Assembly (NCBI GenBank): GCA_016713325.1
Contig: JADJPJ010000089.1
Location: 321,077-385,076 of the forward strand
Origin: Candidatus Flexifilum affinis
GTDB taxonomy: Bacteria > Chloroflexota > Anaerolineae > Aggregatilineales > Phototrophicaceae
Direction: 5' to 3'
Length of the DNA: 64,000 nucleotides
Both the position numbers and the translations under genes were made by a program. Shown piece by piece: positions 1 to 7,519 of this stretch (positions are counted from its first letter, which is position 1; each line of letters begins with the position of its first letter). The notes under the pieces were generated by a model. It was not told where the DNA came from, ran no database searches, and saw only the letters and a list, made by a program, of their open reading frames with translations.

Positions 1-1106
1 CCACCGGTGTAGCTGGCCAGACCGCCGCCGATCATGTGCGCGAAGTAGATCCAGCCGTATATGGCCCCAAGCGATTTGCGTCCGAAGCGCTGCGCCGTGA
101 GGTTGACCGTTGGCGGCACGGTCGCCACCCAGTCCAGACCATAGACCAGTGAGAAGACCAGCATGTTCTGCATATCGTAGATGAAGGGCAGGGCGACGAG
201 CGAGATGGCGCGCATCCCGTAGTACATCGCCAGCAGCTTGCGGTTGTCGACGCGGTCAGTCAGCCAGCCGCTCGCCGTCGTGCCGATGATGTTCATCGCG
301 CCCATGAAAGCGATCGCCCAGGAGATCTCGACTTTTTCAAACCCGTGTTCCAGTGAATGGGGTAGAACGTGGGTCGTGATCAGCCCAACGGTCGTGTAGC
401 CGCAGACGAAGAAGCTGCCGGCCAGCAGCCAGAAGTCGCGCGTGCGGAGGGCTTCGCGCATGGGCGTCGAACGGCTGTCGATGCTGAGGGTCGCGGCGCT
501 CGCCTTGCCGATCGCTGTCGTACCCGCTTCTTCCGGGGTGTTACGCATCAGAAACAGGGTTGGCACCAGGATTCCGGCAATCAGGATGCCCAGCGTGGCG
601 AAGATGCCCTGCCAGCCCGCGTAGAATTCCAGCCCGATCAGCGCGGGGAGGAAGAGGAGCTGCCCGGCGGCGGAGGCGCTGCTGAAGACCCCGAGCGCCA
701 GACCTCGTTGCTGGTTGAACCAGCGAAGGGCGACCGTGCCGCCCAGTGTCCCAGCGACCGCCCCGGTGCCGATGCCGATGATCAGCCCCCAGTAGAGGTG
801 GAACTGCCAGAGCTGGGTCATGGTCAGGAGAAGCGTCAACCCGATGGCGATCAGGACCAGACCGCCGAGCAGCAAACGACGCGGGCCATAGCGGTCGATC
901 AGCGTTCCGCCGATAGGTGCTCCCAACCCGAAGAAGACCAGGCTGATGGCGAATGCGAACGAAATGCTGGCACGGTCCCAACCGAACTGGGCTTCGAGCG
1001 GCTCGAAGAGGATGCTAGTGGCGTTGCGCACGCCCGCGGAGAGCAGCAGTCCCAGAAACGTGACGAAGACGATTACCCAGGCATAATGGAAGCGACGGTT
1101 GGTCAT
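1..1106 (-). CDS. MFS transporter, partial (C-terminus beyond window)
   Basis: The frame starts at the ATG at 1104-1106 and runs off the left edge, so about 368 residues are visible and the C-terminus is missing. The product is almost entirely hydrophobic helices. The loop after the second helix reads GGTLIDRYGPRR, the classic MFS motif A (G-x-L-x-D-R-x-G-x-R-R). A second pseudo-repeat appears in the second half (ASGWLTDRVDNRK), as expected for two six-helix bundles. This is a secondary transporter of the inner membrane. The overall look resembles the oxalate/formate or monocarboxylate branch, but the substrate cannot be read from sequence. The gene points away from the sigma factor's 3' end, with about 125 bases between them holding a palindrome at 1144-1155. 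Family assignment is firm and specificity is unknown. Confidence 0.85.
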   Translation of the reverse strand, partial: MTNRRFHYAWVIVFVTFLGLLLSAGVRNATSILFEPLEAQFGWDRASISFAFAISLVFFGLGAPIGGTLIDRYGPRRLLLGGLVLIAIGLTLLLTMTQLWQFHLYWGLIIGIGTGAVAGTLGGTVALRWFNQQRGLALGVFSSASAAGQLLFLPALIGLEFYAGWQGIFATLGILIAGILVPTLFLMRNTPEEAGTTAIGKASAATLSIDSRSTPMREALRTRDFWLLAGSFFVCGYTTVGLITTHVLPHSLEHGFEKVEISWAIAFMGAMNIIGTTASGWLTDRVDNRKLLAMYYGMRAISLVALPFIYDMQNMLVFSLVYGLDWVATVPPTVNLTAQRFGRKSLGAIYGWIYFAHMIGGGLASYTG

Positions 1107-1143
1107 TTGAGGCGTCCAGACAGATTGTGAAACGTGAAACGTT

Positions 1144-1155
1144 TGATGCGCATCA
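1144..1155. promoter_or_regulatory. 12-bp perfect palindrome upstream of the MFS gene
   Basis: TGATGCGCATCA is a perfect 12-bp palindrome 38 bases upstream of the MFS start codon. A smaller dyad (AACGT-GAA-ACGTT) lies beside it. The position suits an operator for the transporter, but no regulator is identified and the call is inference. Confidence 0.25.
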
Positions 1156-1231
1156 TCATAGCGAACGGAGACCACGGCTGGATAGCTCCAATTGAGTAGC
1201 TGGCACTAACGAGCAGTCTATCGACGCGCCG

Positions 1232-2215
1232 TCAAACCGTGGTGGGCAGCGAAAAACATGCGACCAGGGCAGGGTCGCGAAAGGTGATTATGTCGGCGAT
1301 CTGGCCCCCATATAAGGTCAAGACCTGGATCCCATACGCCCGGTGGGTGCCGTCTTCCGCGATTCGGTAGAGTCCGTAAGCGATCTGCCCATTGGCGCGG
1401 GTGGGCATCAGTCGCCATCGACCGTTGGCCGGTCCGGCGAAGATCGTCTTCGAAATCAACTGGCGAATGTTGTCCCGACCGCGATACCAGGAGGGAATAG
1501 GCGGCATGCTGAAGGTGGCATCGTCGCGCAAAAGCCCGATCAGGCCCTCGACGTCGGCTGTCTCCCAGGCTCGAACGTACTGCTCGAGTTGGGTGCTGAG
1601 GGCCGCATCCAGCACCTGAGGAGTCTCGTAGAGACGGTGAGTACGGCTCACTTCGAGGGCAGTCCGCGCGCGATGCAGAGCGCTTTTGACCGCCGAGACC
1701 GTGGTGTCGAGCAAGTCGGCGATTTCGGCCGCGCGCCAGTCCAGCACATCGCTGAGCAGCAGGACGGCGCGCTGGCGGGGCGGAAGCTGCTGCAGCGCGG
1801 CCATGAAAGCGATCGTGATGGTTTCGCGCTTGAGCATATCCTGTTCCGGGTGACGGTCTGATCGCTCCAGAAGGTCGTCCGGATAGGGTTCCATCCATAT
1901 CGGTTCGGGAATGGCGGGCGGGATCGGGTCTGCTGAGCTGGATTCGTCCTCGAAGGTAAGCGGGATGACCCGCCGTCGCCGCTTTTTGAGGGCGTCCAGG
2001 CAGGCATTCGTGGCGATGCGATAGAGCCAGGCGCGCAGCGAAACATTCTCGGCAAAGGTCTCGCGGCGCTTCCAGGCGCGCAGAAAAGTCTCCTGCACCA
2101 TATCTTCCGCGTCGTGAATCGAGCCGAGCATGCGGTAGCAGTGCGCCTGAAGCTCAGGGCGAAACGGCTCGACACGGGCGCCGAAGTCCTGCTGACTCAG
2201 ATGGTCGAGCCTCAC
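1232..2215 (-). CDS. ECF-type RNA polymerase sigma factor with SnoaL-like C-terminal domain
   Basis: Region 2 is visible as CYRMLGSIHDAEDMVQETF followed by LRAWLYRIATNACLDALKK. Region 4 is visible as LPPRQRAVLLLSDVLDW with the recognition helix TVSAVKSALHRAR. The last ~120 residues (YVRAWETADVEGLIGLLRDD, then the SWYRGRDNI region) look like a SnoaL/NTF2 fold. That architecture belongs to ECF sigma factors lacking an obvious anti-sigma partner, where the C-terminal domain is thought to modulate activity. I chose the GTG at 2215 because GGGAG lies nine bases upstream and it leaves the usual short N-terminus. An in-frame ATG at 2266 would add 17 residues but has no Shine-Dalgarno. It is divergent from the SRPBCC gene at 2360, a possible target. 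Confidence 0.85.
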   Translation of the reverse strand: MRLDHLSQQDFGARVEPFRPELQAHCYRMLGSIHDAEDMVQETFLRAWKRRETFAENVSLRAWLYRIATNACLDALKKRRRRVIPLTFEDESSSADPIPPAIPEPIWMEPYPDDLLERSDRHPEQDMLKRETITIAFMAALQQLPPRQRAVLLLSDVLDWRAAEIADLLDTTVSAVKSALHRARTALEVSRTHRLYETPQVLDAALSTQLEQYVRAWETADVEGLIGLLRDDATFSMPPIPSWYRGRDNIRQLISKTIFAGPANGRWRLMPTRANGQIAYGLYRIAEDGTHRAYGIQVLTLYGGQIADIITFRDPALVACFSLPTTV

Positions 2216-2359
2216 GAGTTTGCACTCCCTGTTCGTGTCAGACAGCATCCATGCGGGTTCGGACATTCAAACACCAGTATATGAGGTTTTCCGATCAGCG
2301 CATCCTTTGGAGCCCGTGCGTCGTTCTATGAACGTTCTCCATCATTGAAAGGAGCAGGT

Positions 2360-2824
2360 ATGCAGTCTGACGGAAAAGCGTTCAAGACTCGGTCGCTGTT
2401 TCGCATGGAAGTGGGCGTGAGCATTCGCATCAAGGCAGCGCCGGAGCGATTGTGGGCTGCCCTCACGAACGCCAGGGAGTTTCCCCGCTGGAATTCAACT
2501 GTGAACAGCATTGAAGGGACGATCGACCAGGGGAACACCATCGAGCTCAGGACCACCGCCGTGCCAGACCGAACCTTCAAGCTTCGGATCACGACGTTCA
2601 GGCCGAATGCCGAACTGGTCTGGCAGGATGGACGCGCGCCCATGTTCACCGGCGTACGACGCTATACCCTGACGCCTGAAAAGGATGGGTTCACCACCTT
2701 CACGATGGTGGAGACGTTCGCCGGCTTCATGCTTCCGATGATTGCCGGTTCGCTTCCTGACTTCCAGCCCACCTTTGAACGCTATGCCGCTGATTTGAAA
2801 GCAGAGGCAGAACGAGCCCGGTAG
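2360..2824 (+). CDS. SRPBCC (START/polyketide-cyclase-like) family protein
   Basis: A protein of 154 residues with the helix-grip signature. Its N-terminal strand reads VSIRIKAAPERLWAALTN and is followed by FPRWNSTV, then a series of beta strands and a long C-terminal helix (LPDFQPTFERYAADLKAEAE). Such proteins bind hydrophobic ligands; the cargo here is unknown. The start at ATG 2360 is preferred over TTG 2345 because AAAGGAG (2348-2354) sits five bases before the ATG. It is transcribed divergently from the ECF sigma factor, with about 145 bases between them. Sigma/SRPBCC pairs of this kind are common, so regulation by that sigma factor is a reasonable guess but is not shown by sequence. Confidence 0.8.
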   Translation: MQSDGKAFKTRSLFRMEVGVSIRIKAAPERLWAALTNAREFPRWNSTVNSIEGTIDQGNTIELRTTAVPDRTFKLRITTFRPNAELVWQDGRAPMFTGVRRYTLTPEKDGFTTFTMVETFAGFMLPMIAGSLPDFQPTFERYAADLKAEAERAR

Positions 2825-2915
2825 CACCAACAGGCAAATCCCTGTAAAGTGACACATGCATCAGCAACATTTCACCTGAGGTTCCTGAACTTTGAATTGT
2901 GAGGATGACGACGCA

Positions 2916-3335
2916 ATGGCCACCCCCAACTACAAAGGAAGCGGCACCAAGGAAGATCCCTGGGTTCTCCAGACCCCTCCGCTGACATCCGAATATACGC
3001 TGCACAAGGATGAAAGCCAGAACCCGCCGGTGCTGGTCTGCACAGTGGGAAAGACGGTTCTCCTGTACGACCTGCGCTGCATCGAGGACTTGCACAGGAT
3101 GCTCAAGGACAAAGGCGACTGGATCGACCTCGGCAGCGCCGACGAGCAGAAAGAGGCCAAGCCGGGCACGGTCGAGGCCTGGGGTCGCTCGCCGGAGAAC
3201 CCGCTTGGCGGCTGGTATGGGCTGAAGAAGGGGCTGCGCGGGCGCTTCGGCATGTACATCCCACCGCTGCTGGAGCTGCTCGGCCTGGCTGAGGTGGAGC
3301 ATAACGCACGCGGCAACCGGATGCGGGCGAAGTAA
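2916..3335 (+). CDS. Conserved small protein of unknown function (DUF6855-like)
   Basis: A soluble protein of 139 residues without signal peptide or membrane segment. It begins MATPNYKGSGTKEDPW and ends in a basic tail (ARGNRMRAK). The middle contains LGSADEQ and WGRSPENPLGGWYGLKKGLR, an aromatic- and glycine-rich block that I recall from a conserved family catalogued as DUF6855; that link is from memory. Function is unknown. The ATG at 2916 is preferred to the upstream TTG at 2892 because the conserved family begins at this methionine. It lies 91 bases downstream of the SRPBCC gene in the same direction and faces the dioxygenase gene across a strong hairpin. Confidence 0.65.
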   Translation: MATPNYKGSGTKEDPWVLQTPPLTSEYTLHKDESQNPPVLVCTVGKTVLLYDLRCIEDLHRMLKDKGDWIDLGSADEQKEAKPGTVEAWGRSPENPLGGWYGLKKGLRGRFGMYIPPLLELLGLAEVEHNARGNRMRAK

Positions 3336-3350
3336 CTGCACCCTATGAGC

Positions 3351-3388
3351 GGCTGCACCCCATCATTGCGCACAGATGGGGTGCAGCC
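3351..3388. terminator. Bidirectional hairpin between convergent genes
   Basis: A perfect 14-bp stem (GGCTGCACCCCATC at 3351-3364, its complement at 3375-3388) with a 10-base loop lies between the 3' ends of the genes at 3335 and 3434. There is no T-tract, so rho-independent termination is likely but not classical. Confidence 0.6.
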
Positions 3389-3433
3389 AAACGCGGGCAG
3401 TGACCGGCACCACGGGCTGGCAATTGTCCGAAC

Positions 3434-4282
3434 CTAAGGTCGGCCCGGCCCTCGATTGCCGGCGCCGTCATCCGCGCCAACGCTCTCGTCGGCCAGATCC
3501 ATGCCGATGTCGAACGTGGCGCTCATCCCCTCTAACACACCGAGTTCCTCGAGTTCAGTTTCCGTCAGCGGCGCCAGAGTCACCGTGAGCTGCCCATCGC
3601 TTTGCTGGAAGATCCCATCGCGGCTGTTCGGCGTATCAGGCGAGCCTTTGTCGGCATAGGGCTCCTGTATGTAGATCCCGGCGATCTGGTCGGGGTCGAA
3701 GAAGAGCTGGGAGGTGAACTCATAGCCCTGTTCACTTTCGGGATCGGTGCGGATCTTGAAGTGGATGTGCACCGCGCGGCCGGAATACCAGCCTGGCACG
3801 ATCGTGAGAAACTCCGCCACGCCACTTTCGTCGGTGATCTGGTAGCCGCGAAGCCACATCTGCCCGGAGGTGTCGAAGCTGCGATCCTGAACGCCGGAGT
3901 AGACCCCATCGGCATCGCAGTGCCAGACGTCGACCTGAGCGCCGGCCAGCGGCGAGCATGCCCCTCCGGTGACGTCGGATACGCGATAAACGAGACGCAG
4001 CGGCAGGCCTTCCTTAATCGAATCATCGCTGGGATCGACCCGGAGATCACGGCGATTCAATTGGCCATCGACGAAGTATGGGCCCTCCGTCAATTCCGGC
4101 CGCACGACGCAGGCAGGAATTGCTGTCGCGGATGGGGTGGTGGTCGCTGTCTGCGCCAGGACGAATTGGGGCAGGCTGAGACCCGCCACAAGCGCTGCAC
4201 TGCCGCCGCCAAGCAGCTTCAGGATTTCTCGACGACTGAGGATGCGACCGACGGGCTGATCGTCATCGTGTATTTCAAACAT
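3434..4282 (-). CDS. Exported intradiol ring-cleavage dioxygenase-like protein
   Basis: The N-terminus carries SRREILKLLGGGSAALVAG followed by a hydrophobic stretch and VLAQ, a twin-arginine-type export signal. The mature part matches the intradiol (protocatechuate/catechol) dioxygenase fold. LTEGPYFVDGQ opens the domain, DVWHCDADGVYSG and WLRGYQ supply candidate tyrosine iron ligands, and RAVHIHFKI supplies the paired His ligands. Family members cleave catechols using non-haem Fe(III). Secreted versions with this signal occur in soil bacteria and their substrates are mostly undefined. I use ATG 4282 (282 aa) rather than TTG 4303. The gene is a single unit between a hairpin at its 3' end and the terminator of the next gene. 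Confidence 0.85.
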   Translation of the reverse strand: MFEIHDDDQPVGRILSRREILKLLGGGSAALVAGLSLPQFVLAQTATTTPSATAIPACVVRPELTEGPYFVDGQLNRRDLRVDPSDDSIKEGLPLRLVYRVSDVTGGACSPLAGAQVDVWHCDADGVYSGVQDRSFDTSGQMWLRGYQITDESGVAEFLTIVPGWYSGRAVHIHFKIRTDPESEQGYEFTSQLFFDPDQIAGIYIQEPYADKGSPDTPNSRDGIFQQSDGQLTVTLAPLTETELEELGVLEGMSATFDIGMDLADESVGADDGAGNRGPGRP

Positions 4283-4401
4283 CTTGTAGTCCCTGTTCTT
4301 CAATTGACCCCTTCAGACTACGAGGCATCTGTTAATTTTTGAAGTAGAGATTGCAAGAAGCTGCCTGCCGTTGCAGAACCGAATAAAGCGTGCCGGAAAC
4401 G

Positions 4402-4437
4402 AAAAGCAGGCAGTGCGGTCGAGTGCCGCACTGCCTG
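4402..4437 (-). terminator. Rho-independent terminator of the 4493-4948 gene
   Basis: A perfect 12-bp stem (CAGGCAGTGCGG at 4407-4418 with its complement at 4426-4437), a 7-base loop and, reading on the minus strand, a following TTTT tract. It lies 56 bases past the stop of the secreted-protein gene. Confidence 0.75.
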
Positions 4438-4492
4438 TGCCAAGGGGGGAATGGAGGGAAACTTTCGCTTTTCGCTGTAGACGTGGGTGCGT

Positions 4493-4948
4493 CTAGAAGT
4501 TCTTCTCCCACGTGAAGGTGTAGGCGCCGCCCGACAGGCTCGGAGCGCTGACCCAGAAGGAACCATCGTCCGAGTAGTTCAGCGAGTAGCCGCCCGTCTG
4601 CGCCAGGACGACATCGTCGGTGATGGCGTCGGCGATCATGGCCTCGATGTCGTCGACGGAGACCTGGAAGACCTCATACGCGGCCTCGGCATCCTGATTC
4701 CAGATCATGACCTGCACAGCGCTGATCACATCGACCTCGATGGGCCAGCCATTCTCGTCTTCATCCCAGATCGTCTCATGCAGTTCGTAGACGATGACCG
4801 GCGCGGCGGCATCATAGGCATTGAGGCGACCATCGGCGATCGGGGCGGGCGGCACATCTTCGCTGGTATCCGCTGCGGATACGCCGCCGAACGCGGCCGT
4901 GGCAAGCATGAGGATGGCGACGAAGGTGAGTCCGAGTTTCTTGAACAT
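4493..4948 (-). CDS. Small secreted protein of unknown function
   Basis: A product of 151 residues with a clear Sec signal peptide: MFKKLGLTFVAILMLATAAF, then GGVSAAD with a likely cleavage after VSA. The mature 125 residues are acidic, rich in D, E, V and aromatic residues, and contain no cysteine. Motifs such as YELHETIWDEDENGW and GYSLNYSDDGSFWVS suggest a small beta-rich extracellular domain. I do not recognise the family. GGAG lies eleven bases before the ATG. It is monocistronic, bounded by the terminator at 4402-4437 downstream. Confidence 0.7.
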   Translation of the reverse strand: MFKKLGLTFVAILMLATAAFGGVSAADTSEDVPPAPIADGRLNAYDAAAPVIVYELHETIWDEDENGWPIEVDVISAVQVMIWNQDAEAAYEVFQVSVDDIEAMIADAITDDVVLAQTGGYSLNYSDDGSFWVSAPSLSGGAYTFTWEKNF

Positions 4949-5109
4949 GATGGGAGTGTCTCCTTACTGTACATCTGCGTCAGGTTGCTGTTGATCAGCT
5001 TGTCTGTAGGATGCCAGTAAGGCATGGAGATCCGATGCAGGCGCCATGGGGTTTCTGTAATACTTTGTGGAGAATCTGTTGCCGCACAGGACGACCCTGG
5101 AAACGAGAA

Positions 5110-5137
5110 GCGCCGTCACCGGGAACCGGGACGGCGC
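5110..5137 (-). terminator. Possible terminator hairpin
   Basis: An 8-bp perfect stem (GCGCCGTC / GACGGCGC) is extended by a further CCGG/CCGG pairing, followed on the minus strand by TTCTCGTTTCC. That tail closely resembles the tail of the terminator at 4402. It would end transcripts coming from the PRC-barrel gene through the repeat element. Confidence 0.4.
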
Positions 5138-5162
5138 CATCGCCTGTGAAGGTGTGTCGAGC

Positions 5163-5311
5163 GCTAGAGGGTATCTGATAATTGCCCTTTTGCCTTCGTT
5201 GCGGCACAAAAACGCATCTTCGTAGGGACACGCTTCTACGTGTCCGCCGGTCCGGACGGCAAGAATGCCGTCCCTACGAGAGATCCGCCGAATATTCAGA
5301 TACGCTCTAGA
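5163..5311. repeat. Dispersed palindromic repeat, copy 1 (with terminal inverted repeats)
   Basis: The element is bounded by near-perfect 15-bp inverted ends (CTAGAGGGTATCTGA at its left, complement of CTAGAGCGTATCTGA at its right, one mismatch). Inside is TTCGTAGGGACACG facing CCGTCCCTACGAG. The core TGCGGCACAAAAACGC with flanking TTGCCC recurs at 26,530-26,620. The right end overlaps and supplies the TAG stop codon of the PRC-barrel gene. It looks like a non-autonomous MITE or REP-like element; it has no coding capacity. Confidence 0.7.
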
Positions 5312-5942
5312 ACTCGCCGAGCCTTCTCAGAGTCTCCATGCTGACGGCCAGGTGAATGCTACTCTCGCTGGCCGACTCCACCCATGACGCCGGGATGAGC
5401 TTCTCCTCCGGGAAAATCAGACCCTGCGCAATCGAGAAATGGGTGACTTCGTTGGTGTTCGAATCCGTGTACACTTCTTGCACACGGCCGATCTGCTCGC
5501 CGTCGCTGCTGATGACATCGGCTCCCTGCTTGACGGCAACCGTATTGTCAGGGATGTTCTGCTCCTTGACGACGGGCGCAGGCGCCGGGACGATTGGTCC
5601 GTAGGCGCCCATCGCGCTCAACGGCGGATAGTAGTACACCGGCGCGTAGAAGGCCTGATCGTAGCCATCCCGAAGCTCTCCGTTGTCCGGTGAGAGGTAA
5701 TACTCCTCTTCGTAAGGCGGGAAGTCATCAACTCCGCCGGTGCCTGGGGCGAGCTGCACGCGGTCCTCGTCCGCCACAGCGACGCTGTCGACCGGGATGA
5801 CCTTGTCTTCTGTGAAGAGCAGTCCCTTCCGTACAACCAAACCGATGACCCGCCGCGCTCGCGGATCCAGCACAAATCGTTCAATCGTACCGAGTCGTTC
5901 GCCGTCAGCCGTGTAGACCATGGTGCCCTCTTTGAATTGCAT
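5307..5942 (-). CDS. Double PRC-barrel domain protein
   Basis: A protein of 211 residues with two PRC-barrel-like halves. The first (FKEGTMVYTADGERLGTIER, then VVRKGLLFTEDKVIPVDSV) and the second (GADVISSDGEQIGRVQEVY, then IAQGLIFPEEKLIPASWV) share the same strand pattern. They are separated by a tyrosine/proline-rich linker (YAPVYYYPPLSAMGAYGP). PRC barrels are small beta domains found in RNA-processing, photosynthetic and stress proteins; no enzymatic residues are seen. Start ATG 5942 is chosen because GGAGG lies six bases upstream; GTG 5960 lacks one. The stop codon lies inside the terminal repeat of the dispersed element, so the current C-terminus may have been set by that insertion. Confidence 0.8.
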   Translation of the reverse strand: MQFKEGTMVYTADGERLGTIERFVLDPRARRVIGLVVRKGLLFTEDKVIPVDSVAVADEDRVQLAPGTGGVDDFPPYEEEYYLSPDNGELRDGYDQAFYAPVYYYPPLSAMGAYGPIVPAPAPVVKEQNIPDNTVAVKQGADVISSDGEQIGRVQEVYTDSNTNEVTHFSIAQGLIFPEEKLIPASWVESASESSIHLAVSMETLRRLGEF

Positions 5943-6093
5943 GGAATGCCTCCATTGCACTCGTCCGGCTTACTCACCTCTATCCTAAAATTAGTTCCGC
6001 GGCAGATCATCGGCTGTGGGGCGTAGATATGGATGGGTCGGTTGGCCCGAAGTCATTTGGGTCACCTGTCTTGGGCTGGGGGTCGGGACTTGT

Positions 6094-6849
6094 CTACCTT
6101 TGTGCGTCCGATCGAGACCAGGAAGTCGTCGTAGTCGGCGTCGTGCGCGATTGGAGCAGTCCGGCGATCTGCCCGATCAGAAGCGGCAGGATACTTCCGC
6201 CCATCACCAGCGCCCAGCCGTCCAATCCGGGGTCAACGGTGCCGAGGACCGCCTGCATCGCCGGAGCATACGTCGCGCCAAGGAGGATCAGGATTCCCAA
6301 GCCGAGCGCCGCCCATATCCACGGGTTGAGTGTCACATCGTTGACCACCAGCGACATGGCAGAATCGTGCATGTTGAAGACATTCCACAGGTGCGCGAAG
6401 GCCAGGGTCAGCAGTGCGCTGGTCAGCGCCCGCTCCAACGACATCGACAGACCGATCCAGGCTGCGCCAAAGGTTGCAATCACGGTCAAGGTGACGGCGC
6501 CACAATAGAGGCCGACACGGAAGCCGTGAGGAGGATCTGGAACGGAGACGCCCCGTGGGGAGGAAGAGCGCTCGCCGTCGGATGCGGCGCCGCAGCACGT
6601 GCTCAGGGCCAGGGCGGAGACCAATACGGTTACGAGAGTGACAAGCATGAAACGGAGAGGGGTGGTGGCCAGATTCGCGCCGGCTAACCCGGCGAGCATG
6701 ACGAGGAACAGCCCGCTGACCGTACACGAGAGGAAATACGGGGCGGACCGCTCGACGAAGCCCGAGGCTCGGCGTGGCGTCTTTGCGGACTCCAGCAGGT
6801 GGTTCTCCAGGTGGGCCGGGGGCTTTGGGAAGAGATGCTGCAATTTCAT
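6094..6849 (-). CDS. Stand-alone P-type cation ATPase C-terminal membrane domain
   Basis: About 251 residues with six hydrophobic segments. The last four match the C-terminal M7-M10 block of P2-type (Ca2+/Mg2+) ATPases. LAFAHLWNVFNMHD is the usual FxxxxLxxxFN block, followed by NPWIWAALGLGILILLGATY and ALFGTV-like AVLGTVDPGLDGWALV. The phosphorylation (DKTGT) and nucleotide-binding domains are absent, so it cannot be an ATPase on its own. GGAGGTGAG just before tandem ATGs (6852, 6849) shows a deliberate translation start; I use 6849 for better spacing. It lies 106 bases downstream of mgtC on the same strand. It could be a truncated ATPase relic or a separate accessory membrane subunit. Confidence 0.7.
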   Translation of the reverse strand: MKLQHLFPKPPAHLENHLLESAKTPRRASGFVERSAPYFLSCTVSGLFLVMLAGLAGANLATTPLRFMLVTLVTVLVSALALSTCCGAASDGERSSSPRGVSVPDPPHGFRVGLYCGAVTLTVIATFGAAWIGLSMSLERALTSALLTLAFAHLWNVFNMHDSAMSLVVNDVTLNPWIWAALGLGILILLGATYAPAMQAVLGTVDPGLDGWALVMGGSILPLLIGQIAGLLQSRTTPTTTTSWSRSDAQR

Positions 6850-6955
6850 CATCTCACCTCCGGTGAGCCACACTTTCTGCCGCAAAGGAGTGATAGCGCG
6901 TTGTCTTATTTGTTCCGGCAAGCCAGGCAATAAACGGAGCATCGCTGCTGCGACT

Positions 6956-7366
6956 CTAGATACGATTCCGAAATGCCAGCAGGATCCGCAGGATGGTCCA
7001 GACCAGCAGTGTGGCCATGGTTGCCAGTAACCATGCACCCGTGCCTACCGCCATTCCGATGGCCGCCGTGATCCAGATGCTGGCTGCAGTCGTGAGATCC
7101 TGCACGCCCTTGTCGGTGCGATGAATGACGCCAGCGCCGAGAAAGCCGATGCCGACGACAATGTTGGATGCGATGCGGGCCGTGTCGGCTTCCGGAAAGG
7201 CGAGCTCCGACAACGAGGTGAACAGACATGCGCCCGTGCCGACCAGCATATGGGTTCGCATGCCGGCGTCCTTCTCGGCACGCTCCCGGTCCAGGCCGAC
7301 GACCATACTCAAAAAGGCTGCGAAGAAGAGCTGAATTCCGACGACCAACTGCTGATCGAGTTCCAT
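6956..7366 (-). CDS. mgtC: MgtC/SapB family membrane protein
   Basis: A product of 136 residues with four hydrophobic helices and the family hallmarks FLSMVVGLDRER and KDAGMRTHMLVGTGACLF, then IVVGIGFLGAGVIHR and LTTAASIWITAAIGMAVG. MgtC proteins are inner-membrane factors tied to Mg2+ homeostasis and, in some pathogens, to regulation of F-type ATPase. This is a short version without the C-terminal ACT-like domain. GAGG precedes the ATG. In enterobacteria mgtC is co-transcribed with the Mg2+ P-type ATPase gene mgtB. Here it is followed by only the membrane C-terminus of such an ATPase. A palindrome at 7399-7431 lies just upstream. Confidence 0.9.
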   Translation of the reverse strand: MELDQQLVVGIQLFFAAFLSMVVGLDRERAEKDAGMRTHMLVGTGACLFTSLSELAFPEADTARIASNIVVGIGFLGAGVIHRTDKGVQDLTTAASIWITAAIGMAVGTGAWLLATMATLLVWTILRILLAFRNRI

Positions 7367-7398
7367 AGTCCTCTATGCCAGTTCGATGCGTTCGGATA

Positions 7399-7431
7399 AA
7401 TGTTAGAACCTGCTGTTATCACTCTAACATT
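7399..7431. promoter_or_regulatory. Inverted repeat upstream of mgtC
   Basis: AATGTTAG (7399-7406) and CTAACATT (7424-7431) form a perfect 8-bp dyad with a 17-base centre, ending 33 bases before the mgtC start. It may be an operator or a leader hairpin. It is too small for an M-box Mg2+ riboswitch. Confidence 0.35.
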
Positions 7432-7519
7432 ACTGCCTGCGAACGATATCAGTCAGGCGGTGGCTTGAGCCGTAGCCCATCTGGTTGATACGCCCCGGTC
7501 GCTACGGGTCGCTTCGAGC

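Noticed and set aside
7367..7519. M-box Mg2+ riboswitch upstream of mgtC
   Set aside because: The region between mgtC and the next gene is only about 150 bases and I can see only one simple dyad, not the multi-helix M-box core.
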